This document shows, piece by piece, positions 1 through 7,523 of a stretch of DNA of 64,000 nt (positions are counted from its first letter, which is position 1; each line of letters starts with the position of its first letter). Under the pieces are notes generated by a model. That model was not told the origin of the DNA. It did no database searches and saw only the letters and a program-made list of their open reading frames with translations. The stretch is from NCBI RefSeq assembly GCF_040712085.1, contig NZ_JBFCVK010000006.1:248001-312000 (forward strand). The letters are read 5' to 3'. A program made the translations under genes and the position numbers. Source of the DNA: Aquibaculum sediminis (GTDB taxonomy: Bacteria; Pseudomonadota; Alphaproteobacteria; Kiloniellales; DSM-21159).

Positions 1-443
1 AACTGCACGGAGGAGGCCTTGCCGTCCGAGGTGGTGCGGTCCACGTCCTCTTCCGGCTTGCCGAGCACGCGATGACCTTCGAACTCGAAGAAGGCCGTCT
101 CCTCGACACCGCCCAGGCGCGAAAGGAAAGCCTTGCGCCGCACCGGATCGTCGATCTCGAACATCACCGTGGCGCAGAGCTCGTTGCCCTTGGGGATCAG
201 GGGGTTGTAGGCCGCCAGCTCGTCGGCGATCTGCTCCTCGCCACCCTTCTCGATGTAGAGCATCTCGTGGATCTGCGCCCACATAGTCTCGAAGCTCTCG
301 AAGTAGAAGGTGCAGACCGGTCCGACCTCACAGCGTCGGTTGCGCTTCTGCTCGACGAGCTGCTTGCGCAGATCCTTGCGCTCCGCCTCGTAGCGCTCCA
401 TCGGCCAGATGTCGTCGCGGGTAATCTCAGTCTTCTTTGTCAT
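1..443 (-). CDS. DUF3501 family protein (3' end outside the window)
   Basis: The frame opens at the ATG at 443 and runs off the left edge, giving 147 residues without a stop. The ATG follows a strong ribosome site (AAGGAGG) 22 bases after the stop of the upstream Fe-S gene. The protein begins MTKKTEITRDDIWPMERYEA and contains FYFESFETMWAQIHEML, matching my memory of DUF3501 proteins. No catalytic motif is visible and no function is established for the family. DUF3501 genes recur in proteobacteria beside rubrerythrin and a CCG-domain Fe-S protein, exactly the order seen here. A role in peroxide or redox detoxification with those partners is inference from context. Confidence 0.8.
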   Translation of the reverse strand, partial: MTKKTEITRDDIWPMERYEAERKDLRKQLVEQKRNRRCEVGPVCTFYFESFETMWAQIHEMLYIEKGGEEQIADELAAYNPLIPKGNELCATVMFEIDDPVRRKAFLSRLGGVEETAFFEFEGHRVLGKPEEDVDRTTSDGKASSVQ

Positions 444-465
444 GGCAGAGCCTCCTTGAGGCAGG

Positions 466-1824
466 TCAGTCGATCAAGCCGTAGGCGCGGGCAAACAGTT
501 CGATGGGATGATGCGCGCGCTGCGGCACGGGCTTCTTGTCTTCCGCCGCGGTGTCGGCATCGATCCGCTCCAGCCCTTGCAGGATGTGTGTCCCGGCCAA
601 GGGGCATTCGGAGGCCACGTACTTGTGGCCAGCCTTGTAGGTATCGCGGGCCACCGGCTTGCCCACCTTGAGCGCGGTTTCGAAGTTGCCCTGCAGTACA
701 CCCCAGGAGCCGCCATGACCGGAGCAGCGCGGCAGCTGCTTGATCTCGGCTTCCGGCACCAGCTTCATCATCTCGCGCGCCTTGTTGCCCATGTTCTGGG
801 CGCGAGCGTGACAGGCGATGTGCAAGGCCACGCCGCCATCCAGCGGCTTCAGCCCTTCGGCCAGGCCTTCCTTGTTGGCGATATCGACGATGTACTCCGT
901 CACGTCGAAGGTGGCCTGGGAGACGCGCTTGATGGTCTCGTCCTCGGGCAGCAGCAGGGACCACTCGAATTTCATCATCAGCGCGCAGGACGGCGTCAGG
1001 GCCACGATGTCGTAGCCGCGCTCGACCCAGCCGATCAGTTCACCGGCGATCTCGCGCGCCGCGTCGGCGACCTTCTCCACCTCGCCCTGCTCGAACTGCG
1101 GCATGCCGCAGCAGCGCGGATAGACCACTTCGGTCTCGACGCCGTTGTGCGCCATCACCCGGCGCGTGGCGACGCCGATGTCGGGATTGTTGTAGTTCAC
1201 GAAGCAGGTGGCATAGAGCACCGCCTTGCGCCCAGCCGCCGGCGCCGCGCTGTTCACCGTCTCGGGATCGCGCGCCTGCTTGACGAAGGTCTTGCCGTGA
1301 TACTTCGGCAGGTCGGCCTGGCGGTCCACCTTGGCGACCCGTTCCAGCAGCGGCCGCGTTAGGCCGTTGCTCCGCTCGCTGGCCCAGTTGGCAAGCCAGG
1401 GGGCAATCGCCGCGAGCTTGCCGTTGCGGTCGGTCTTGGTCAGTTCGCCTTCCATGCCGAGCTTGTGGCCATGGTGCCGCTCGGCCGCGCGGTAGCGCAG
1501 CATGAGGTGCGGGAAGTCGAGGTCGAATTCGTGCGGGGGCACATAGGGGCAGGACACCATGAAGCACATGTCACACAGCGTGCAGGCGTCCACGACCTTC
1601 TTGTATTCCGCGCGATCGACGCTATCGAGCTCACCGCTCGGCGAATCGTCGATCAGATCGAACAGCAGGGGAAAGGAATCGCAGAGATTGAAGCAACGGC
1701 GGCATCCATGGCAGATGTCGAACACCCGCTCCAACTCGTCGTTGATCTTGTCCCAGTCGTAGAAATCCGGGTCGTTCCACCGAATCGGATGCCGGACCGG
1801 GGCATCCAAACTGCCCTCGCGCAT
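466..1824 (-). CDS. Heterodisulfide-reductase/GlpC-like Fe-S protein with two CCG domains
   Basis: A 452-residue protein. The ATG at 1824 is preferred over one 18 bases upstream because GGGGAG lies just before it. The N-terminal half has two ferredoxin-type cysteine clusters (CHGCRRC followed by C, and CTLCDMC followed by CP), typical of two [4Fe-4S] clusters. The C-terminal half has two cysteine-rich CCG-type repeats, one ending CCGMPQFEQGE and one with ACHARAQNMGNKAREM then CSGHGGSWG. GlpC, HdrB and LutA share this architecture. It lies between rubrerythrin and DUF3501 on one strand. A natural inference is that it passes electrons to the rubrerythrin, which has no rubredoxin domain of its own. 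The electron donor or substrate cannot be read from sequence. Confidence 0.88.
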   Translation of the reverse strand: MREGSLDAPVRHPIRWNDPDFYDWDKINDELERVFDICHGCRRCFNLCDSFPLLFDLIDDSPSGELDSVDRAEYKKVVDACTLCDMCFMVSCPYVPPHEFDLDFPHLMLRYRAAERHHGHKLGMEGELTKTDRNGKLAAIAPWLANWASERSNGLTRPLLERVAKVDRQADLPKYHGKTFVKQARDPETVNSAAPAAGRKAVLYATCFVNYNNPDIGVATRRVMAHNGVETEVVYPRCCGMPQFEQGEVEKVADAAREIAGELIGWVERGYDIVALTPSCALMMKFEWSLLLPEDETIKRVSQATFDVTEYIVDIANKEGLAEGLKPLDGGVALHIACHARAQNMGNKAREMMKLVPEAEIKQLPRCSGHGGSWGVLQGNFETALKVGKPVARDTYKAGHKYVASECPLAGTHILQGLERIDADTAAEDKKPVPQRAHHPIELFARAYGLID

Positions 1825-1927
1825 CGCCGATCTCCCCTGCACCTTGAGTGAAAATCACCCCACAGCGATTGCTTCTCTCCTGCCTGAACGGGCGGAGAGC
1901 ATCGCTTTCAATCGGAGTGAAAGCAGA

Positions 1928-1957
1928 AGGCGGGGCCGGACTGGTCCGACCCCGCCT
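1928..1957 (-). terminator. Hairpin downstream of rubrerythrin
   Basis: Arms 1928-1941 and 1944-1957 are 14 bases long with one mismatch (AGGCGGGGCCGGAC against GTCCGACCCCGCCT). On the minus strand the hairpin is followed by a T-rich stretch (CTTCTGCTTTC). It begins 10 bases after the rubrerythrin stop and would end or attenuate its transcript before the Fe-S gene. Confidence 0.65.
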
Positions 1958-1967
1958 CGCACGCCAA

Positions 1968-2387
1968 TCAGTCGAGCGTGTCGAGCGCCTTCTGGAAGCG
2001 ACCGGCATGGCTCTTCTCAGCCTTTGCCAGAGTCTCGAACCAGTCTGCGATTTCGTCAAAACCCTCTTCACGGGCTGAACGGGCCATGCCCGGGTACATG
2101 TCCGTGTACTCGTGGGTCTCGCCAGCGATGGCGGACTTGAGGTTCAGCGGAGTGTCGCCGATGGGCTCGCCAGTGGCCGGATCGCCCACTTCCTCAAGGT
2201 ACTGGAGATGGCCGTGCGCGTGGCCGGTCTCGCCCTCAGCGGTGGAGCGGAACACGGTGGCCACATCATTGTAGCCTTCCACGTCGGCCTTCTGTGCGAA
2301 ATAGAGGTAGCGACGGTTCGCCTGGGACTCGCCCGCGAAGGCTTCCTTGAGGTTGGCTTCGGTCTTGGAACCCTTTAACGCAGCCAT
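1968..2387 (-). CDS. Rubrerythrin, erythrin domain only
   Basis: A 139-residue four-helix diiron protein. Ligand motifs appear in order: AFAGESQANRRY, AEGETGHAHGH, IAGETHEYTDMYP and AEKSHAGRF, giving the paired E...ExxH pattern of rubrerythrin. Rubrerythrins reduce hydrogen peroxide to water in the cytoplasm. The usual C-terminal rubredoxin domain (two CxxC motifs) is absent, so electrons must come from a partner. The start follows GGGAGAGATCA. The upstream region holds a good sigma-70 promoter overlapped by a dyad (separate entries), implying tight regulation, perhaps by the neighbouring Irr. Confidence 0.93.
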   Translation of the reverse strand: MAALKGSKTEANLKEAFAGESQANRRYLYFAQKADVEGYNDVATVFRSTAEGETGHAHGHLQYLEEVGDPATGEPIGDTPLNLKSAIAGETHEYTDMYPGMARSAREEGFDEIADWFETLAKAEKSHAGRFQKALDTLD

Positions 2388-2494
2388 TGATCTCTCCCTT
2401 CCTGATCAACTTGCAAAAATGCCGGTTTGGCTTGTTGCGGCGCCGTGCTGCGAAGCCCCGATGAGGGGCCCCGCCGGTGACGCATTTGTGATCA

Positions 2495-2524
2495 TAGATA
2501 AGCAGGAACAACGGCCAAGGTCAA
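2495..2524 (-). promoter_or_regulatory. Sigma-70-type promoter for rubrerythrin
   Basis: Read on the minus strand, TTGACC (2524-2519) and TATCTA (2500-2495) are separated by 18 bases, close to TTGACA/TATAAT. The leader to the rubrerythrin ATG would be about 100 bases. No mapping data; the call rests on hexamer match and position. Confidence 0.5.
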
Positions 2525-2544
2525 CACTTTAGAAGTGTTCCAAT
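2523..2544. promoter_or_regulatory. Operator-like dyad overlapping the rubrerythrin -35 box
   Basis: A perfect 7-3-7 inverted repeat, AACACTT-TAG-AAGTGTT (2523-2539), overlaps the -35 hexamer. Offset by five bases, TTTAGAA-GTG-TTCCAAT (2528-2544) resembles the TTTAGAA-N3-TTCTAAA form I recall for Irr control elements of alphaproteobacteria, with two mismatches. The irr gene is the next gene along. Assignment to Irr rather than another Fur-family or redox regulator is inference. Confidence 0.42.
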
Positions 2545-2576
2545 TCGAATTCCAAGAATCTGGCCGATAAGGATTG

Positions 2577-2606
2577 AGCGAGAAAGAAGCCCGGTCCAAC
2601 CGGGGC
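2577..2606 (-). terminator. Rho-independent terminator of irr
   Basis: On the minus strand GCCCCGGT, a short loop and ACCGGGC form a stem with one bulge (2589-2606), followed by TTCTTTCTC. It starts eight bases after the irr stop codon. Confidence 0.6.
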
Positions 2607-2613
2607 AAAGAGC

Positions 2614-3048
2614 TTAGCGTTCGTCGTTCAGACGAATGATGACATCGACCCGCCGCACGCTCGCCCCTTCCGGGGCATCGGGCAGGCGGTCGAGATGCAC
2701 GCTCTCACCGGGAATGTCGAGCAGGCGCCCGCTTCCCTCGAAGTAGAAGTGATGATGGTCGTCCACATTGGTGTCGTAGTAGGAACGGCCAGGCTCGACC
2801 ACCACTTCACGCAACAGACCGGCACGCGTGAACTGGTTCAGCGTGTTGTATATCGTGGCCAGAGAAACCCGGATCCCGCTGTCGAGCGCTTCGCCATGAA
2901 GCTGCTCGGCGGTGACGTGGCGATGACGCTCCGAACTGCCCTCTTCCTCGAAGAGCAGGCGGCTCAAAGCCAGCCGTTGCCGGGTGGGTCGCAGGCCGAC
3001 CGCCTTCAGGCGGTCGATCAGGCCACTGTATGGTCGCATGGTGGACAT
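2614..3048 (-). CDS. irr: Irr-type Fur-family iron response regulator
   Basis: A 144-residue regulator starting at the ATG at 3048. The open frame extends further upstream, but the added residues are not Fur-like. The winged-helix part runs LKAVGLRPTRQRLALSRLLF, then ISLATIYNTLN-like text (RVSLATIYNTLNQF). The dimerisation half has YYDTN then DDHHHFYFEGSG, a His-rich motif with no CxxC, and ends with RRVDVIIRLNDER. These are Irr rather than classical Fur features. Irr senses haem/iron status and represses or activates iron and haem genes. It is divergent from fabA, and irr beside fabAB is a recurrent alphaproteobacterial arrangement. No strong ribosome site is visible, so the exact start (3048 or 3039) is uncertain. 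Confidence 0.85.
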   Translation of the reverse strand: MSTMRPYSGLIDRLKAVGLRPTRQRLALSRLLFEEEGSSERHRHVTAEQLHGEALDSGIRVSLATIYNTLNQFTRAGLLREVVVEPGRSYYDTNVDDHHHFYFEGSGRLLDIPGESVHLDRLPDAPEGASVRRVDVIIRLNDER

Positions 3049-3290
3049 GGCTGAAATATAATCGACACGAGGCGAATTGAAAGAGTTTTTCATGCGCTTG
3101 AGGGAAAGATTGGAACTTGTCGAAGGTGCAGCCCACCAGCCGATCATCCGGCTGCGGCGGTTATCCCTTGCATCCAGCGGCCCTTTTGGCCCCAATTCGC
3201 ACCGCCCGCCGGGTTGGCCGAGCGGGCGTATCGTCATGGATGGAAAGCCACTCGCTTTTCTTCCGCAACCCAGTCGCCTATGGTGAGGCC

Positions 3291-3812
3291 GTGACCGAAA
3301 CGAAGCAAAGCTACACCTATCAGGACCTGATGGACTGCGCCCACGGCAAGCTGTTTGGCCCGGGGAATGCGCAGCTTCCCTTGCCGCCGATGTTGATGTT
3401 CGACCGCATCACACACATCAGCGACCAGGGCGGCGCTCACGGCAAGGGCGAGATCATTGCCGAGCTGGACGTCCGGCCGGACCTCTGGTTTTTCGGCTGT
3501 CATTTCGAGAACGATCCGGTGATGCCCGGGTGCCTGGGCCTCGATGCCCTCTGGCAGCTCGTGGGGTTTTTCCTCGGCCATCTCGGCGCGCCGGGTCGCG
3601 GCCGCGCCCTGGGAGTCGGCGAGGTGAAATTCACCGGACAGGTGCTGCCGGACGTCAAGCAGGTGACCTATCATCTGGATCTCAAACGCGTCATCATGCG
3701 CAGGCTCGTGCTGGGCATTGCCGACGGGGTATTGAAAGCCGACGGCAACACCATTTACGAAGCCAAGGACCTGAAGGTCGGCCTGTTCCAGGACGCGGAG
3801 CAGGCGGCCTGA
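3291..3812 (+). CDS. fabA: Beta-hydroxydecanoyl-ACP dehydratase/isomerase FabA
   Basis: A 173-residue protein from the GTG at 3291, preceded by GGTGAGG; this length fits FabA, whereas the longer frame would add about 58 unrelated residues. The catalytic pair of the hot-dog fold is visible: His71 in FFGCHFENDPVMPG and Asp85 in CLGLDALWQL. FabA dehydrates 3-hydroxydecanoyl-ACP and isomerises the trans-2 to the cis-3 product, the committing step of anaerobic-type unsaturated fatty acid synthesis. fabB follows 65 bases downstream and fabI after that, so the three probably form an operon. Confidence 0.96.
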   Translation: MTETKQSYTYQDLMDCAHGKLFGPGNAQLPLPPMLMFDRITHISDQGGAHGKGEIIAELDVRPDLWFFGCHFENDPVMPGCLGLDALWQLVGFFLGHLGAPGRGRALGVGEVKFTGQVLPDVKQVTYHLDLKRVIMRRLVLGIADGVLKADGNTIYEAKDLKVGLFQDAEQAA

Positions 3813-3877
3813 AGGCGAGCGAGTGCCGCCCGGCGCGGTGGGCACCGGCTGAACGCAAGCTACGGGGTTAGAGTATC

Positions 3878-5098
3878 ATGCGACGAGTCGTCGTCACCGG
3901 CCTGGGCATCGTCTCCAGCATCGGAAACAATCGTCAGGAAGTGATCGAATCGCTTAGGGGCGGACGCTCGGGCATCGTCTTTGCCGAAGACTATGCCGAG
4001 CGCGGCTTTCGCAGCCACGTCAAGGGCTCGATCGACATCACTCTCGAAGACCATGTGGACCGGCGCCTGCTGCGCTTCATGGGCGCCGGTGCGGCCTACA
4101 ATTACATCGCCATGCAGGAGGCGATTGCCGACGCCGGCTTGGGCGAGAACGATATCAGCCATGAGCGCACTGGCCTGATCATGGGTTCCGGCGGCCCCTC
4201 CACCTCGAACCAGGTGGAAGCGGCCGACATCGCCCGCAGCAAGGGCGTGAAGCGGATCGGGCCCTACATGGTGCCGCGCTGCATGTCCTCGACCAACTCG
4301 GCCAACCTGGCCACCGCCTTTAAGATCAAGGGCCACAGCTACTCCATCTCCTCGGCCTGCTCGACCAGCGCGCACTGCATCGGCAACGGCGCGGAGCTGA
4401 TCCAGTACGGCAAGCAGGACGTGGTCTTCGCCGGCGGCGGAGAGGAACTTCACTGGACGCTGTCGATGCTGTTCGACGCCATGGGCGCACTCTCCTCGAA
4501 GCACAACGCCACGCCACAGCTTGCCTCCCGCGCCTATGACATCGACCGTGACGGCTTCGTCATCACCGGTGGTGGCGGTGTCGTGGTGCTGGAAGAGCTG
4601 GAGCGGGCCAAGGCACGCGGCGCCACCATCTATGCCGAACTGGTGGGCTATGGCGCCACCTCCGACGGTGCCGATATGGTCGCCCCGTCCGGCGAGGGCG
4701 CGGTGCGCTGCATGAAGCTGGCCACGGCGGACCTGCAGGACACGTCGGTCGACTACATCAACGCCCACGGCACCTCGACACCGGTGGGCGACAGCGTGGA
4801 ATTGCGGGCGATCAAGGAAGTCTTCGGCGCGAAGGCACCCAAGGTCAGCTCGACCAAGTCCATGACCGGCCACGCCCAGGGCGCCGCCGGCGTGACCGAG
4901 GCCATCTACACGCTGTTGATGATGAAGGAGGGCTTCATCGCGCCCTCGATCAACATCGCCACTCCCGATCCCGAGGCAGAGGGCGTGCCGATCGTGGCCA
5001 ACAACGCGGAGGATGCGCGGATCGACTGCGCGCTTTCCAACTCCTTCGGCTTCGGGGGCACCAACTGCAGCCTCGCATTCCGGCGTCTGCAGACCTGA
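3878..5098 (+). CDS. fabB: 3-oxoacyl-ACP synthase I FabB
   Basis: A 406-residue ketosynthase. The nucleophile is Cys161 in SISSACSTSAHCIGNG; the two active-site histidines lie in INAHGTSTPVGD and KSMTGHAQGAAG. Its pairing with fabA identifies it as the FabB needed to elongate the cis-3-decenoyl intermediate rather than a generic FabF. The C-terminal SNSFGFGGTN motif is complete. Transcribed with fabA and fabI. Confidence 0.96.
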   Translation: MRRVVVTGLGIVSSIGNNRQEVIESLRGGRSGIVFAEDYAERGFRSHVKGSIDITLEDHVDRRLLRFMGAGAAYNYIAMQEAIADAGLGENDISHERTGLIMGSGGPSTSNQVEAADIARSKGVKRIGPYMVPRCMSSTNSANLATAFKIKGHSYSISSACSTSAHCIGNGAELIQYGKQDVVFAGGGEELHWTLSMLFDAMGALSSKHNATPQLASRAYDIDRDGFVITGGGGVVVLEELERAKARGATIYAELVGYGATSDGADMVAPSGEGAVRCMKLATADLQDTSVDYINAHGTSTPVGDSVELRAIKEVFGAKAPKVSSTKSMTGHAQGAAGVTEAIYTLLMMKEGFIAPSINIATPDPEAEGVPIVANNAEDARIDCALSNSFGFGGTNCSLAFRRLQT

Positions 5099-5159
5099 GG
5101 ATGTCCCTGTCCTCCCCCTCCCCCCGCGCCAGCGCAGACGCAGCGGAAAGGCAAGACTC

Positions 5160-5981
5160 ATGGGTTTGATGACGGGCAAGCGCGGCCTCGTGATGGGCGT
5201 TGCCAATGACCACTCCATCGCTTGGGGCATTGCCCGAGCCTTGCATGAAGCAGGGGCAGAACTGGCGTTCACCTTTCAGGGGCAGGCCTTTGCCCGCAGG
5301 GTGAGGCCGCTCGCCGAGTCCATCGGCAGCGACCTCGTGCTGGAATGCGACGTGGCCGCACCGGGCGCGGTGGAAGGCACCTTCGAGGAGCTGGCCAAGG
5401 TCTGGCCCGAGATCGATTTCGTCGTGCATGCCATCGCTTACTCCGACAAGGAGGAGTTGAAGGGGCGCTATCTCGACACCACCCGCGCCAACTTCGCCCA
5501 GACGCTGACCATCTCCTGCTACTCCTTCACGGAAGTGGCGCGCGCGGCTGGGCCGATGCTGCGCGAGGGCGGCAGCCTGCTCACCCTCTCCTACCTCGGC
5601 TCCCAACGGGTCACGCCGAACTACAATGTCATGGGCGTGGCCAAGGCGGCCCTGGAAGCCAGCGTGCGCTATCTGGCCACCGACCTGGGCTCGGAAGGCA
5701 AGCGCGTGAACGCCCTCTCCGCCGGCCCGATGCGCACCCTGGCCGGCTCCGCCATCACCAACGCGCGCTTCACCTACGGCTGGAGCCGCGATCAGGCGCC
5801 GCTCAACCGCGCGGTCGCGCTGGATGAGGTCGGGAAGGCCGGCCTCTACCTGCTCTCGCCGCTGTCTGCCGGCGTTACCGGCGAGGTCCACTTCGTCGAC
5901 GCCGGCTACAACGTGGTGGGCATTCCCTCGCCCGCGCGCATGACCGAGAGCGAGGTGGACAAGGCGCGCACGAACGGGTGA
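5160..5981 (+). CDS. fabI: Enoyl-ACP reductase (NADH) FabI
   Basis: A 273-residue SDR starting at the ATG at 5160 (MGLMTGKRGLVMGVANDHS), after a GGAAAGG ribosome site. The FabI-specific features are an N-terminal MGVAND-SIAWGIA nucleotide-binding segment and the catalytic Tyr-x6-Lys in YNVMGVAKAALE. The AYSDKEELKGRYLDTTR and DAGYNVVG segments also match. It catalyses the last reduction of each fatty acid elongation cycle. It is 61 bases after fabB and probably cotranscribed. No fabG or acpP is nearby. Confidence 0.95.
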   Translation: MGLMTGKRGLVMGVANDHSIAWGIARALHEAGAELAFTFQGQAFARRVRPLAESIGSDLVLECDVAAPGAVEGTFEELAKVWPEIDFVVHAIAYSDKEELKGRYLDTTRANFAQTLTISCYSFTEVARAAGPMLREGGSLLTLSYLGSQRVTPNYNVMGVAKAALEASVRYLATDLGSEGKRVNALSAGPMRTLAGSAITNARFTYGWSRDQAPLNRAVALDEVGKAGLYLLSPLSAGVTGEVHFVDAGYNVVGIPSPARMTESEVDKARTNG

Positions 5982-6072
5982 AGGCGGCGGCGCCACGCGC
6001 CGCTGCATTACCATTGCCAGCACCGCTGCGGCGAAGGATGATGCGGCAATCGCAACGTCCTTCCAGGGTATC

Positions 6073-7449
6073 ATGCCGGACAGCAGCTCTGATCTACACC
6101 CCGAGGTCGCGGCCTTCCTCGCCGACCATCCTGACACCGTCGCCATCGACCTACTGCTCGCCGATCTTTCCGGCGTCATCCGCGGCAAGCGCTATCCGGT
6201 CGAGGACCTGAAGAGCGTCTGGAAGTCGGGCGTGACCTTTCCCGCCTCGGTCTTTCTGCTCGACACCAACGGCCAGAGCCATGATCCGGGCGGCAAGGGC
6301 TTTTCCGACGGCGATCCCGACGCCATCGCCCGGCCGATTCCCGGCACGCTCAAACCGGTGCCCTGGTCCAAGCGGCCACTGGGGCAGTTGCTGCTGACCT
6401 TTTCCGACAGCAAGGACCAGCCATTGGCCTTCGAGCCGCGCAACGTGCTGGCACGCGCGCTGGGGCGGTTGCGCGAGCTGGGCCTGCGCCCGGTCGTTGC
6501 CTTCGAGCTGGAATTCTACCTTCTGGACAAGGAGCGTGCCGAGGGCCGGCAACCGCAGCCACCGCTCTCCCCCCTTACCGGCAAGCGCGAGAGCGGCACC
6601 CAGGTCTACGGCATGGACCAGGTGGACGGCTTCGAGGACCTGCTGGAAGACGTCACCGATGCCTGCGACGCCCAAGGCATCCCCACCGGGGCGATCAGCG
6701 CCGAGTACGCGCCGGGGCAGTTCGAGATCAATCTGCGCCACGAGACCGACCCGCTCATGGCCGCCGACCATTGCGTGCTCTTCAAGCGGGTCGTGCGCGG
6801 GGTTGCCCGCAAGCACGGCTATCAGGCCACCTTCATGGCCAAGCCCTATCCCGAGGAGGCCGGCAGCGGCCTGCACCTGCACGTGAGCCTCTACGACGAG
6901 GAGGGCAACAACGTCTTCGACGGCGGCGACGCTCTGGCCAGCGACACCCTGCGCCACGCCATTGGCGGCGTGCTGGAACTGCTGCCCGAATCCATGGCGT
7001 TCCTGGCGCCGAACGTGAACTCCTACCGGCGTTTCGAGCCGAACATCTTCGTGCCGATCACCCGCTCCTGGGGCTTCGAGAACCGCTCGGTGGCCATGCG
7101 CGTGCCCATCGGCTCGGGCAAGGCCCGGCGCATCGAAAGCCGGGTCGCCGGCGCCGATGCCAACCCCTACCTGGCCCTGGCCAGCATGATCGCCGGCATC
7201 CACCACGGCATCGTCAATCGCGTCGACCCCGGCGCGCCCCACGACGGCAATGCCGGAGAGAGCTTCGACAAGGCCCTGCCCATGCGTCCGCGCCGGGCAC
7301 TGGAGCAACTCCTCGCCTCCGAGATCATCCCCCAGTACCTGGGCCCGGACTACCCCAAGCTCTACGCCGCCTGCAAGGAAGCCGAATACGACGAGTTCGA
7401 CTGGCTGATCTCGCCGCAAGAGTATGACTGGTACCTGCAGGCCGACTAA
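6073..7449 (+). CDS. Glutamine synthetase family protein (gamma-glutamyl-amine ligase-like)
   Basis: A 458-residue protein with the glutamine synthetase fold. The N-terminal beta-grasp contains DLLLADLSGVIRGKRYPV, seen in PuuA-like members. The catalytic half has FELEFYLLD, GAISAEYAPGQFEINLRH, GSGLHLHVSLYDEEGNN and NSYRRFEPN, the metal, glutamate and ATP sites in family order. It is probably a gamma-glutamylpolyamine or amine ligase rather than housekeeping GlnA: it lacks the GlnA adenylylation-region text and no glnB is near. The substrate cannot be assigned because no puu or other amine genes neighbour it. It stands alone between fabI and the AT-rich orphan. Confidence 0.85.
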   Translation: MPDSSSDLHPEVAAFLADHPDTVAIDLLLADLSGVIRGKRYPVEDLKSVWKSGVTFPASVFLLDTNGQSHDPGGKGFSDGDPDAIARPIPGTLKPVPWSKRPLGQLLLTFSDSKDQPLAFEPRNVLARALGRLRELGLRPVVAFELEFYLLDKERAEGRQPQPPLSPLTGKRESGTQVYGMDQVDGFEDLLEDVTDACDAQGIPTGAISAEYAPGQFEINLRHETDPLMAADHCVLFKRVVRGVARKHGYQATFMAKPYPEEAGSGLHLHVSLYDEEGNNVFDGGDALASDTLRHAIGGVLELLPESMAFLAPNVNSYRRFEPNIFVPITRSWGFENRSVAMRVPIGSGKARRIESRVAGADANPYLALASMIAGIHHGIVNRVDPGAPHDGNAGESFDKALPMRPRRALEQLLASEIIPQYLGPDYPKLYAACKEAEYDEFDWLISPQEYDWYLQAD

Positions 7450-7493
7450 ATAAGCGCCACCCTCACCGAGGCCCCTCGCAATAATATAAATTC

Positions 7494-7499
7494 TATAAT
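7494..7499 (+). promoter_or_regulatory. Possible -10 box for the AT-rich orphan gene
   Basis: A perfect TATAAT sits 30 bases before the ATG at 7524, inside the first AT-rich DNA after the preceding gene. No convincing -35 hexamer lies 16-18 bases upstream, so this is tentative. Confidence 0.25.
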
Positions 7500-7523
7500 A
7501 ATTCTTTAAATGTGAGTTATATA

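Noticed and set aside
4950..6188. Long minus-strand open frame (412 codons) opposite fabI
   Set aside because: It lies antisense to a clear fabI and the start of the glutamine-synthetase-family gene, with no family motif; high GC keeps antisense frames open.
6151..7419. Long minus-strand open frame (422 codons) opposite the glutamine-synthetase-family gene
   Set aside because: Shadow of a well-recognised gene. Its translation is rich in Gly/Val/His without motifs.
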